The position numbers and the translations under genes were made by a program. Shown piece by piece: positions 1 through 5,214 of a stretch of 6,245 bases of DNA. How positions within the stretch are numbered: position 1 is the first letter of the stretch; each line of letters starts with the position of its first letter. The stretch covers positions 1 to 6,245 of the forward strand of contig CACXNN010000151.1 in NCBI GenBank assembly GCA_902768995.1, read 5' to 3'. This stretch comes from an uncultured Eubacteriales bacterium. Its GTDB lineage: Bacteria > Bacillota > Clostridia > Christensenellales > CAG-138. The notes beneath the pieces were generated by a model. The model searched no databases. It was not told where the DNA came from and saw nothing but the letters and a program-made list of their open reading frames with translations.

Positions 1-849
1 GACACCGCCTACGCCCAGATGGCGGCGGAGGTCATCGGCTTGAAGGATTACACGGATGTGCACGTGGTTTCGAACCAGGATACGGACGTGACCCCCTTCG
101 GCCTGGGCGCCTACGCCTCCCGGCAGACCTACATGTGCGGCTTTTCCATCACCCAGACGGGCCTGATCCTGAAGAAAAAGATCCTGGAATACGCCAACGA
201 GCTGACCCGGATGCCGGTGTACGAGCTGGATATCGAAGAAGGGAACATCGTCCGCGCTACGGACGGGCGGGTGTTGATGCCCCTTTCGGACCTTGCTACG
301 GAGGCATTTTACAGTCTGACCCACAGCGTCCATATCACGGCGGAGTCCACCTACCAGATCAAGACCAACGCCTACTCCTTCGGCTGCTGCATCGCCGAGG
401 TGGAGGTGGACGTGCCGTTGTGCCGCTGCCAGGTCAAGAAGATCATCAACGTCCACGACTGCGGACGGCTCATCAACCCCGCTTTGGCTGCGGCCCAGGT
501 GGAGGGCGGCATGAGCATGGGCATCGGCTACGCCCTGTCCGAGCAACTCCTGTACGACGACAAGACTGGCCGGGGCCTCAACAACAATCTGCTGGATTAC
601 AAGCTGTCCACCACCCTGGATCACCCCCATCTGGAGGCCCAGTTCGTGGAGAACCCGGAGCCCACCAACCCCTTCGGCACCAAGGCCCTGGGCGAGCCGC
701 CGGCCACGCCGGTAGCCCCCGCCATCCGCAACGCCATCCTGAACGCCACGGGCGTGGAGGTGGACGATCTGCCCATGAATCCCAAGGTGTTGTTCAAGCG
801 CTTCAGCGAGGAAGGCCTCATTCACGATCCCTGGAGAGAGGAGAAATAA
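1..849 (+). CDS. xdhA: Xanthine dehydrogenase-type molybdopterin-binding subunit, C-terminal part (5' end outside window)
   Basis: The reading frame is open from base 1, so the start lies upstream; 282 codons plus TAA are visible of a family that usually has about 750 residues. The subunit carries the molybdenum-molybdopterin cofactor, where purines such as hypoxanthine and xanthine are hydroxylated in the cytoplasm. Visible landmarks are GAYASRQTYMCG (about bases 106-141), the NVHDCGRLINPA segment followed by a glycine-rich QVEGGMSMGIGYALSE stretch (about 448-543), and GTKALGEPP, whose Glu codon at 694-696 corresponds by family knowledge to the conserved active-site glutamate next to molybdenum. 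Only 3 nt separate it from the FAD subunit gene. The gene order Mo-FAD-FeS and the lengths of the next two genes match E. coli xdhABC. Related hydroxylases acting on other heterocycles cannot be excluded because the substrate-binding N-terminal half is missing. Confidence 0.9.
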   Translation, partial: DTAYAQMAAEVIGLKDYTDVHVVSNQDTDVTPFGLGAYASRQTYMCGFSITQTGLILKKKILEYANELTRMPVYELDIEEGNIVRATDGRVLMPLSDLATEAFYSLTHSVHITAESTYQIKTNAYSFGCCIAEVEVDVPLCRCQVKKIINVHDCGRLINPALAAAQVEGGMSMGIGYALSEQLLYDDKTGRGLNNNLLDYKLSTTLDHPHLEAQFVENPEPTNPFGTKALGEPPATPVAPAIRNAILNATGVEVDDLPMNPKVLFKRFSEEGLIHDPWREEK

Positions 850-852
850 GCC

Positions 853-1737
853 ATGTACGATATGAAAGAACTGTATGAAGCCTTCTCCGTGCAGGAGGCC
901 ATCGAGCTGCGTCTTGCCCATCCCGAGGCCCAGATCATCGCCGGCGGGTCCGACGTGCTGGTCCAGATGCGGGAGGGCAAGCGGGCCGGCAAGGAGCTCA
1001 TCTCCATCTACCTGATCGACGAACTGCGGGGCGTTAGCCTTGACGAGAACGAGGCCATTCGCATCGGCTCCCTGACCAGCTTCTCCCACATCACCCGTGA
1101 CCCCATCATCCAGAAGTACATCAACGTGCTGGGCGAAGCGGTGGACCTGGTGGGCGGGCCTCAGATACGCAACATCGGTACCATCGGCGGCAACACCTGC
1201 AACGGCGTAACCAGCGCCGACTCCGCCTCCACCCTACACGCCTGGGAGGCCGTCATCGAGCTCACCGGACCGAGCGGCAAGCGGCTGGTGCCCATCAAGG
1301 ACTTCTATATCAAGGCCAGCACCGTGGATATCCGGGAGGGCGAGATCCAGACCGCCATCCTGATCCCCAAGGAGAGCTACGAAAACACCTTCGGCTCCTA
1401 CTACAAGTACGCCATGCGCAACGCCATGGATATCGCCACCACGGGCTGCTCCGTGAACGTGCGCCTCTCCCCCGACAAGCAGACCTTCGACCGGGTGCGC
1501 ATCGCCTACGGCGTGGCGGGGCCCGTGCCCATGCGCGCCCCCTCAGCGGAGGCCCTCATCCAAGGCAAGCCCCTCACCATGGAGAATGCCGAAGCCTTCT
1601 CCCTGGAGGTGCTCAAAGATATCAATCCCCGGGATTCCTGGCGGGCGCCCAAGGCCTTCCGGCAGCATATCGCCGTGGAGATGGCCAAGCGCTGCCTCAT
1701 CGAAGCCACCAAACGCTGCGGAGGTGAAATCAAATGA
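853..1737 (+). CDS. xdhB: Xanthine dehydrogenase FAD-binding subunit
   Basis: This gene encodes 294 residues, nearly the length of E. coli XdhB (292 by memory). The subunit passes electrons from the iron-sulfur clusters to FAD and on to NAD+. The N-terminal FAD domain shows IIAGGSDVL at residues 28-36 and GPQIRNIGTIGGNTCNG at 102-118, the two nucleotide-contacting segments of the CO dehydrogenase flavoprotein family. A YKYAMRNAMDIATTGC segment near residue 185 and the C-terminal DSWRAPKAFRQH segment strongly resemble XdhB. The ATG at 853 is preceded by AGAGGAG ending at 842, a good ribosome binding site inside the end of xdhA. The stop overlaps the next start as ATGA (1734-1737), indicating translational coupling within one operon. 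No frame disruption is seen. Confidence 0.94.
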   Translation: MYDMKELYEAFSVQEAIELRLAHPEAQIIAGGSDVLVQMREGKRAGKELISIYLIDELRGVSLDENEAIRIGSLTSFSHITRDPIIQKYINVLGEAVDLVGGPQIRNIGTIGGNTCNGVTSADSASTLHAWEAVIELTGPSGKRLVPIKDFYIKASTVDIREGEIQTAILIPKESYENTFGSYYKYAMRNAMDIATTGCSVNVRLSPDKQTFDRVRIAYGVAGPVPMRAPSAEALIQGKPLTMENAEAFSLEVLKDINPRDSWRAPKAFRQHIAVEMAKRCLIEATKRCGGEIK

Positions 1738-2225
1738 AGGATCAATATCGGCTCATAGAATTCAATCTGAACGGCAAGGACGTGGCCTGCATGGTGGATT
1801 GCCGGGCCTCCCTCACCGACATGCTCCGCAACGACTTTCGCCTGACCTCCGTGAAGAAGGGCTGCGAGGTGGGCGAATGCGGCGCCTGCAACGTGATCAT
1901 CGACGGGGAGTGCTACAATTCCTGCATCTATCTCGCGGTCTGGGTCCGGGGCAAGCACGTGCGCACCCTGGAGGGACTCATGGGCCCCAACGGAGAGCTG
2001 TCCGACATCCAGCAGGCCTTCATCGACGAGACCGCCGTCCAGTGCGGCTTCTGCACGCCAGGCTTCATCATGTCCGCCGTGGAGATCTTGGAGAGCGGCA
2101 AGCTCTACACTCGAGACGAGTTAAGGAAGCTCCTCTCCGGGCATCTCTGCCGCTGCACAGGCTATGAGAATATCCTCAACGCCGTGGAAAAGACCATGAA
2201 GAAGCGGCTGGGGATCGCGGAATAA
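1734..2225 (+). CDS. xdhC: Xanthine dehydrogenase [2Fe-2S] subunit
   Basis: This 163-residue small subunit has two [2Fe-2S] clusters that relay electrons from the molybdenum centre to FAD. The N-terminal plant-ferredoxin-like domain has the cluster ligands C44, C49, C52 and C64 (CEVGECGAC then C). The C-terminal helical domain has C104, C107, C139 and C141 (QCGFCTPG and CRCTGY), the signature of the molybdenum hydroxylase family, and all eight cysteines are present. The length is close to E. coli XdhC (159 by memory). The start at 1734 is fixed by GGAGGTG at 1720-1726, seven bases upstream, and by the four-base overlap with xdhB. It is the last gene of the operon: a strong terminator begins 12 bases after its stop codon. 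Homologues such as nicotinate or carbon monoxide dehydrogenase small subunits share the motifs, but the linked FAD subunit favours XDH. Confidence 0.94.
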   Translation: MKDQYRLIEFNLNGKDVACMVDCRASLTDMLRNDFRLTSVKKGCEVGECGACNVIIDGECYNSCIYLAVWVRGKHVRTLEGLMGPNGELSDIQQAFIDETAVQCGFCTPGFIMSAVEILESGKLYTRDELRKLLSGHLCRCTGYENILNAVEKTMKKRLGIAE

Positions 2226-2237
2226 ACAGTTGTAAAA

Positions 2238-2279
2238 AGAGCCCCCGGAGTGTATTCCGGGGGCTCTATGTTTTGTTTT
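2238..2279 (+). terminator. Bidirectional intrinsic terminator between convergent genes
   Basis: A perfect 12-bp stem (2238-2249 pairing with 2256-2267, AGAGCCCCCGGA on the left arm) closes a 6-nt loop. On the + strand it is followed by a T-rich run, TGTTTTGTTTT, ending xdhABC transcription. On the - strand the stem is followed by a run of five T (bases 2238-2234), so it can also end the ADP-ribosylglycohydrolase transcript whose stop codon is at 2278-2280. It fills the convergent gap of about 50 bp. Confidence 0.93.
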
Positions 2280-3250
2280 AGGATTCCTGTGGAATGGTGG
2301 AAAGGCGTATGGCGTAGGCTCGGATCACGTTGCACAGCTCCACCCCGTCCCGCCACTCCACGGGAATGGCGCCGGCCCCCAGCAGCATGCCCATGATCTG
2401 GCCGCAGATGGAGCCGGTGGAATCGGAATCGCCGTCATGGTTTACGGCCAGGCGCACCGCCTGCGCATAGTCGGTGGGGAAGCTCAACGCGCTGTATACG
2501 GCGATGGCCAGGGCTTCCTCCCCTACCCAGCCCTCGCCCAGCTCTTTGATGGTCGGCGCACAGGGACGGCCCTCCGCTGCCAGGTCCACCGCGTGCTGCA
2601 AAGCGTCCCGGGTGCTTTCCGCGTTCTCGATCTCATCCACCTCGACGATCAGATCGTCCACGGCGTCCGGCAGGGACTGGCCGTAATACAGCTTCTGCAA
2701 TAATTCAGCAAGAGCCCCGGCTGAAATATACCCGCCGGGATGGCCGTGGGTGATGGCCGCGACGCGGCAGCCCAGATCGAAGGGCTGCGGGAACACAGCG
2801 CAGGGAGCCACCCGCATGACGCCGCCGCAGCCCCGGCTATGGTTGATGGGATCAGCTAAGGTCCCCATCTTGCCGGAGCTCAGGCTGGAAAGGCAGGTGC
2901 TGCCGGGTGCCCGGGTGGCGAACAGCTTCGGCTCGTTCAGCAAGCCGCCTTCGTATTTAGCGCCTGGCATCTTGATCTTCGACTGGGTGTAGTACCAGCG
3001 CAGATAGGACCGATACACGCTCTTCCGGCGGCTTGTTCAGCCGGTTTGCATTAAGTAGCCCTTCGGCGGTAAAGAGGGTCATCTGCGTATCGTCGGAAAC
3101 CAGGGTGCTGGCGGAAAGGTCGCGGACGCCTGCCCCGCCGAAATAGCGGGCGATATCGGAATAGCGCATGAACTCCACGGGATAGCCCATGGCGTCCCCG
3201 ATGGCGCCGCCCAAAAGGCAGCCGATCAACCGGCTTTTCCGACCAGGCAT
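2278..3250 (-). pseudogene. ADP-ribosylglycohydrolase (DraG/ARH family), split by a one-base frameshift
   Basis: Enzymes of this family remove ADP-ribose from proteins or small molecules using a binuclear magnesium centre. The first frame runs from ATG 3250 for 77 codons to GAG at 3022-3020, then one extra base (3019) shifts the frame; the remaining 246 codons read from 3018 to the stop at 2278-2280. Skipping one base gives a full-length protein of about 323 residues. The N-terminal part has GCLLGGAIGDAMGYPVEF and SDDTQMT (residues 52-58, metal ligands in the family). The second frame has VYRSYLRWYYTQ, RGCGGVMRVAP, HGHP and DGDSDSTGSICG, the C-terminal metal-binding motif. The start at 3250 is preferred over an ATG at 3292 because AGGGAGGAA lies seven bases upstream and the longer start would overlap the promoter. 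As written, the gene yields only a truncated peptide of 97 residues ending at 2957. A sequencing error, a fresh mutation or a decaying gene are all possible. Confidence 0.88.
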
Positions 3251-3282
3251 AGACGTTCCTCCCTTCCCTTTTATTGCCCTAT

Positions 3283-3311
3283 AGCATATCACGTGTTCAT
3301 AGTTTGTTCAA
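3283..3311 (-). promoter_or_regulatory. Promoter of the ADP-ribosylglycohydrolase gene
   Basis: Read on the minus strand there is TTGAAC (3311-3306), a 17-bp spacer, and TATGCT (3288-3283), a good match to a vegetative sigma factor promoter. Transcription would begin near 3276, giving a leader of about 25 nt that contains the GGGAGGAA ribosome binding site before ATG 3250. This also argues against the upstream ATG at 3292, which lies inside the spacer. Confidence 0.75.
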
Positions 3312-3411
3312 TATCTTTTTCTCATTTTTCGGGCAAAAATCGGAAGATATGGGGTCGTGACGCCTGCTTAATCACTATATATTGGGTAAGAATGGGATTC
3401 GACGGGAAGTA

Positions 3412-4035
3412 TCACCTTTTTCGGAGGACGTGCCAGACGACGCCGTCGCCGAAGCCGCAGCTCAAATACAGAGCGCGCGGATCGGATGGATCGTTCAGCT
3501 TTCCTGAGACAGTCACGAAATCGGCCCTGCCCTTCATTCGGAACAGCAGCTCGTTGACGATGATCCTGCCCCATCCCCTGCGGCGATACGCGGGAGAGAC
3601 CTGTATCCATTCCAGCACGCCCTCTTTGATATCGGCATCCAGTTCGGCGATTCCGGAAGCAACGATTTTATCGGTTTTATCATCCACAACGGCTAGCCAA
3701 AGATCCGGGGAAAAGGTGACATGGCGTCGATAGTTCAAGAGTTCTTCTTCCGATGCTCTTTCTTCATCATAGCAGGCGGCTATATGCTCTAAGAGCGCCT
3801 GAGCGCTGGGACGAACGAAGCGAAAGCCACTTGGAAGGGTCGTCTCCCCTATCCCCAGCATGGTGTGGATGAGTTTGAAGTAAGGGGTGTCCACGCATTG
3901 TTGAGCGACGATTTCGAGGCGCGGATCGTCCTCCCGCAGGATCAGCAGGTCTTCGGGGATGGGTATGCTGTTCGTCTTCCAGAACGGAAGGGACGATGCG
4001 CCGCAGGGGTCAAGGAGGTAGGTCGATTTATCCAT
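3412..4035 (-). CDS. GNAT family N-acetyltransferase
   Basis: This 207-residue protein is predicted to transfer an acetyl group from acetyl-CoA to an amine; the substrate is unknown. The C-terminal two thirds form the GNAT fold: a WLAVVDDKTDKIVASGIAELD strand pair, then LEWIQVSPAYRRRGWGRIIVNELL, in which RRRGWG is the R/Q-x-x-G-x-G/A pyrophosphate-binding loop for CoA. A final beta strand region ends in ALYLSCGFGDGVVWHVL. The N-terminal ~70 residues (opening MDKSTYLLDPCGASSLPFWK) form an extra segment seen, by memory, in a subset of Firmicute GNAT proteins. That opening argues that ATG 4035 is the true start. No ribosome binding site precedes it, because the promoter lies directly against the codon. 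No clear terminator is seen between its stop and the next promoter downstream (3311), so read-through into the ADP-ribosylglycohydrolase gene is possible. Confidence 0.88.
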   Translation of the reverse strand: MDKSTYLLDPCGASSLPFWKTNSIPIPEDLLILREDDPRLEIVAQQCVDTPYFKLIHTMLGIGETTLPSGFRFVRPSAQALLEHIAACYDEERASEEELLNYRRHVTFSPDLWLAVVDDKTDKIVASGIAELDADIKEGVLEWIQVSPAYRRRGWGRIIVNELLFRMKGRADFVTVSGKLNDPSDPRALYLSCGFGDGVVWHVLRKR

Positions 4036-4041
4036 GGGTTT

Positions 4042-4070
4042 AGTATAGCATGAAGAAGATTATTAAGCAA
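4042..4070 (-). promoter_or_regulatory. Promoter of the GNAT gene, adjoining the start codon (leaderless transcript)
   Basis: On the minus strand TTGCTT (4070-4065), a 17-bp spacer and TATACT (4047-4042) form a strong promoter. Only six bases, AAACCC, separate the -10 box from ATG 4035-4033, so the usual start distance places the transcript's first base on or next to the A of the ATG. The -35 box ends five bases from the repeat element that starts at 4075. Confidence 0.8.
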
Positions 4071-4104
4071 TGATGTGGAGGTGGGGAGAGTCGAACACTC
4101 TTGC

Positions 4105-4166
4105 CTGCGGGCTCGCTCAGGATTCGGCTCTCAAGCGCCACTGGCGCTTGATTCACTACCGAATCC
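4105..4166. repeat. Structured repeat, copy 1
   Basis: A 15-nt lead-in (CTGCGGGCTCGCTCA) is followed by an 8-bp outer stem, GGATTCGG (4120-4127) with CCGAATCC (4159-4166). The outer stem encloses CTCT, an inner 8-bp hairpin CAAGCGCC (4132-4139) / GGCGCTTG (4143-4150) with loop ACT, and the single-stranded box ATTCACTA (4151-4158). It matches copy 2 at 51 of 62 positions with every loop base identical. Confidence 0.88.
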
Positions 4167-4184
4167 GGCCCTTATCGGGCCCAA

Positions 4185-4246
4185 CTGCGGCCTCGCTCAG
4201 ACCGCGGCTCTGAAGCGCCACTGGCGCTTCATTCACTACCGCGGTC
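4185..4246. repeat. Structured repeat, copy 2
   Basis: This has the same architecture as copy 1, exactly 80 bp downstream: the lead-in CTGCGGCCTCGCTCA, outer stem GACCGCGG (4200-4207) with CCGCGGTC (4239-4246), CTCT, inner hairpin GAAGCGCC (4212-4219) / GGCGCTTC (4223-4230) with loop ACT, and ATTCACTA (4231-4238). Four outer-stem pairs and the first inner-stem pair differ from copy 1, all by compensated double changes. Confidence 0.88.
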
Positions 4247-4274
4247 AGTTCGACTCTTTAATCCCGCCTCCACC

Positions 4275-4307
4275 GAAAAGCGCCACCCACAAGGGGTGGC
4301 GCTTTTC
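4275..4307 (-). terminator. Intrinsic terminator of ssrA
   Basis: A perfect 14-bp inverted repeat (4275-4288 with 4294-4307) has a 5-nt loop. Its core is GCGCCACCC/GGGTGGCGC and it ends in TTTTC on the minus strand. It starts one base after the encoded CCA end of tmRNA, as expected for ssrA termination. The T run forms part of the stem, and the mirrored A/T ends mean it could act weakly in the other direction as well. Confidence 0.88.
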
Positions 4308-4308
4308 A

Positions 4309-4666
4309 TGGTGGAGGTGGGGAGAGTCGAACTCCCGTCCGAGAACATGATGACCCAACTTTCTACGAGCGTAGCCGTCGTACAAGTATTCCCCTTGCGG
4401 CGCTCCCAACGGCGGGATCGCCGGTCCGGTAGCTTCATAAAGTCCGGTCCGGGGCAAAGCTTACCCGGATTCGTTCCCTATCCTGAATGACGCCCGTATC
4501 TGAGACGATAGGTCTTCTCAGGCGGACGCTGTCACGCGCTTAGGCAGCGACAGGAAGTGCGTAGTTGTTGTCTGTTATGTTTAAACAGGTCCCGCTTTTA
4601 ACGAAGCTCGGGGCTTCGGCTCGCTTATCCGGCCCTCACTATCCCCGTCGAAACCATTTCACCCCC
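4309..4666 (-). ncRNA. ssrA: tmRNA (transfer-messenger RNA)
   Basis: This 358-nt RNA rescues ribosomes stalled on mRNAs lacking a stop codon, acting first as an alanine tRNA and then as a template for a degradation tag. The 5' end GGGGGTG (4666-4660), followed by AAATGGTTTCGACGGGGAT, pairs with CACCTCC (4319-4313) in a 7-bp acceptor stem. The third pair is G·U, the identity signal for alanyl-tRNA synthetase. The T arm is GGGAG-TTCGACT-CTCCC, followed by discriminator A and a genomically encoded CCA (4311-4309). The gene lies 10 nt after the smpB stop codon and is followed at once by a terminator. All required landmarks are intact. The 3' 22 bases (4311-4332) recur at 4075-4096. Confidence 0.97.
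4540..4572 (-). other. tmRNA tag-peptide reading frame (DNNYALPVAA)
   Basis: After TAACA, which corresponds to the TAGTC just before the resume codon in E. coli tmRNA, the codons GAC AAC AAC TAC GCA CTT CCT GTC GCT GCC TAA read DNNYALPVAA. With the alanine carried by tmRNA itself, the appended tag would be ADNNYALPVAA. Ten codons is the usual number, and the -AA end is the normal protease signal. The placement of the resume codon at GAC is inferred from alignment with E. coli. Confidence 0.82.
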
Positions 4667-4673
4667 ATGGGAT

Positions 4674-4679
4674 AGTTTA
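4674..4679 (-). promoter_or_regulatory. Possible -10 box of ssrA, overlapping the smpB stop codon
   Basis: TAAACT on the minus strand (4679-4674) lies seven bases before the mature tmRNA 5' end at 4666, the spacing expected for a direct transcription start, and its TAA is also the smpB stop codon. No recognisable -35 box is seen 16-18 bp upstream, so tmRNA may instead be cut from a joint smpB-ssrA transcript by RNase P. Confidence 0.4.
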
Positions 4680-5142
4680 CCGCACTTTAAAGTCCTTCAT
4701 GCGCCGGTCCATCTCCCGATCCGCATCCCGATCGGCGATGTCGTGGCGCTTGTCGTACAGCTTTTTGCCCTTGGCCAGGGATAGCTCCACCTTCACCTTC
4801 CCGTCCTTGAAGTAGACGGACAGGGGGATGAGGCTGTATCCCTCCGCCTGCTGCTTGCCGTAGAGCTTGGCGATCTCCCGCTTGTGAGCAAGGAGCGTCC
4901 TGGTCCGGAAAGGATCATGGTTGAAGATATTGCCTTGCTCATAGGGGCTGATGTGCATGCCTATGAGCTGCAGCTGCCCGTGTTTCACCATGGCATAGGC
5001 GTCCTTCAGGTTCAGGGACCCCTTGCGGATAGACTTCACCTCGGTACCCGTGAGCGCGATCCCGCACTCCAGGGTATCTTCGATAAAGTAGTCAGGCCTT
5101 CCGGTTGACGGCGGCCACTTTTATTCCCTTATGAACGGGCAT
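4677..5142 (-). pseudogene. smpB: SsrA-binding protein SmpB, frameshifted near the N-terminus
   Basis: SmpB binds the tRNA-like half of tmRNA and places its C-terminal tail in the empty mRNA channel of stalled ribosomes. ATG 5142 is preceded by GAAAGGAAAGG and opens MPVHKGIKVAAVNRKA, then hits TGA at 5094-5092. In another frame the protein resumes immediately as DYFIEDTLECGIALTGTEVKSIR (from 5093) and continues to the stop at 4677-4679, including LIGMHISPYEQGN, the NHDPFRTRTLL segment and the basic tail YDKRHDIADRDADRE. In the family the two parts are normally joined by two residues (NRKA-x-H-DYF), so a net loss of 5 nt is the simplest explanation; restored, the protein would have about 156 residues, the usual size. 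A GTG at 5039 could start a 120-residue product, but it would lack the first beta strands and has no good ribosome binding site. The break may be a sequence error or a true mutation. Confidence 0.9.
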
Positions 5143-5163
5143 CCTTTCCTTTCACCTTTCCAA

Positions 5164-5198
5164 ATAAAAAGCGGTACAACGAAATCTCGCTGTACCGC
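5164..5198 (-). terminator. Intrinsic terminator of secG
   Basis: On the minus strand GCGGTACAGCGA (5198-5187) pairs with TCGTTGTACCGC (5182-5171) over 12 bp with one G·U and a 4-nt loop, followed by TTTTTAT (5170-5164). It ends 22 nt before the smpB ATG. smpB therefore either depends on read-through or is driven by a promoter I cannot identify in the short gap. Confidence 0.9.
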
Positions 5199-5214
5199 CT
5201 TTCATACAGCTTTT

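Larger units (their letters stand above)
4075..4274. repeat. Composite structured repeat element bounded by tmRNA-3'-end-like sequences
   Basis: This non-coding stretch between the GNAT promoter and the ssrA terminator folds as one unit. Its left boundary (4075-4096) is a perfect 22-bp direct copy of the tmRNA 3' end at 4311-4332. Its right boundary (4248-4273) holds GTTCGACTCT and CCTCCAC, a degenerate inverted copy of the same sequence, so the two ends pair over 10 bp (4087-4096 with 4248-4257) and 7 bp (4075-4081 with 4267-4273) around an internal loop. Inside are two stem-loop repeat copies 80 bp apart and a small hairpin between them (GGCCC 4167-4171 with GGGCC 4177-4181). I see no internal promoter and no convincing protein. 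The element could be a small non-autonomous mobile repeat or a structured RNA or DNA site; the sequence does not settle which. Confidence 0.75.

Noticed and set aside
135..878. Long alternative-frame open reading frames over the xdh genes (also 1506-1958 minus and 1586-2167 plus)
   Set aside because: They are shadow frames in GC-rich coding sequence, rich in Arg, Gly and Pro and without recognisable domains, and they overlap well-supported genes.
2957..3022. Programmed ribosomal frameshifting in the ADP-ribosylglycohydrolase gene
   Set aside because: There is no slippery heptamer, no in-frame stop or rare codon at the shift point, and no downstream pseudoknot that I can see. The family is not known for it.
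3327..3360. An AT-rich imperfect hairpin on the minus strand after the GNAT gene as a terminator
   Set aside because: The paired arms are almost only A and T with mismatches between tiers, so it would be too weak for intrinsic termination.
3293..3733. A 146-codon + strand frame opposite the GNAT gene
   Set aside because: It is antisense to a clearly recognised acetyltransferase, starts inside the ADP-ribosylglycohydrolase promoter and has no ribosome binding site.
4105..4246. A CRISPR array, because of two spaced repeats
   Set aside because: There are only two copies, they are 62 bp long with an 18-bp gap and internal covariation, and there are no cas genes nearby.
4075..4274. A complete tRNA gene in the repeat element, suggested by TTCGACT and the acceptor-like ends
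   Set aside because: There is no D arm or anticodon arm, the T-stem of the left copy is broken (GAGTG against CTCCC), and the ends pair with each other as an inverted repeat rather than as a 7-bp acceptor stem of a ~75-nt molecule.
4075..4350. A 91-codon + strand reading frame through the repeat element and the tmRNA 3' end, ending in WRWGESNSRPRT
   Set aside because: It is antisense to tmRNA and covers the structured repeats and terminator. The WRWGES stretch is simply the translation of the antisense tmRNA 3' end and there is no ribosome binding site.
4677..5039. A shortened SmpB starting at GTG 5039 as the normal gene product
   Set aside because: The sequence just upstream, in frame, is clear SmpB (DYFIED...GTE), and the true ATG with a ribosome binding site is at 5142, so the short frame is a by-product of the frameshift.
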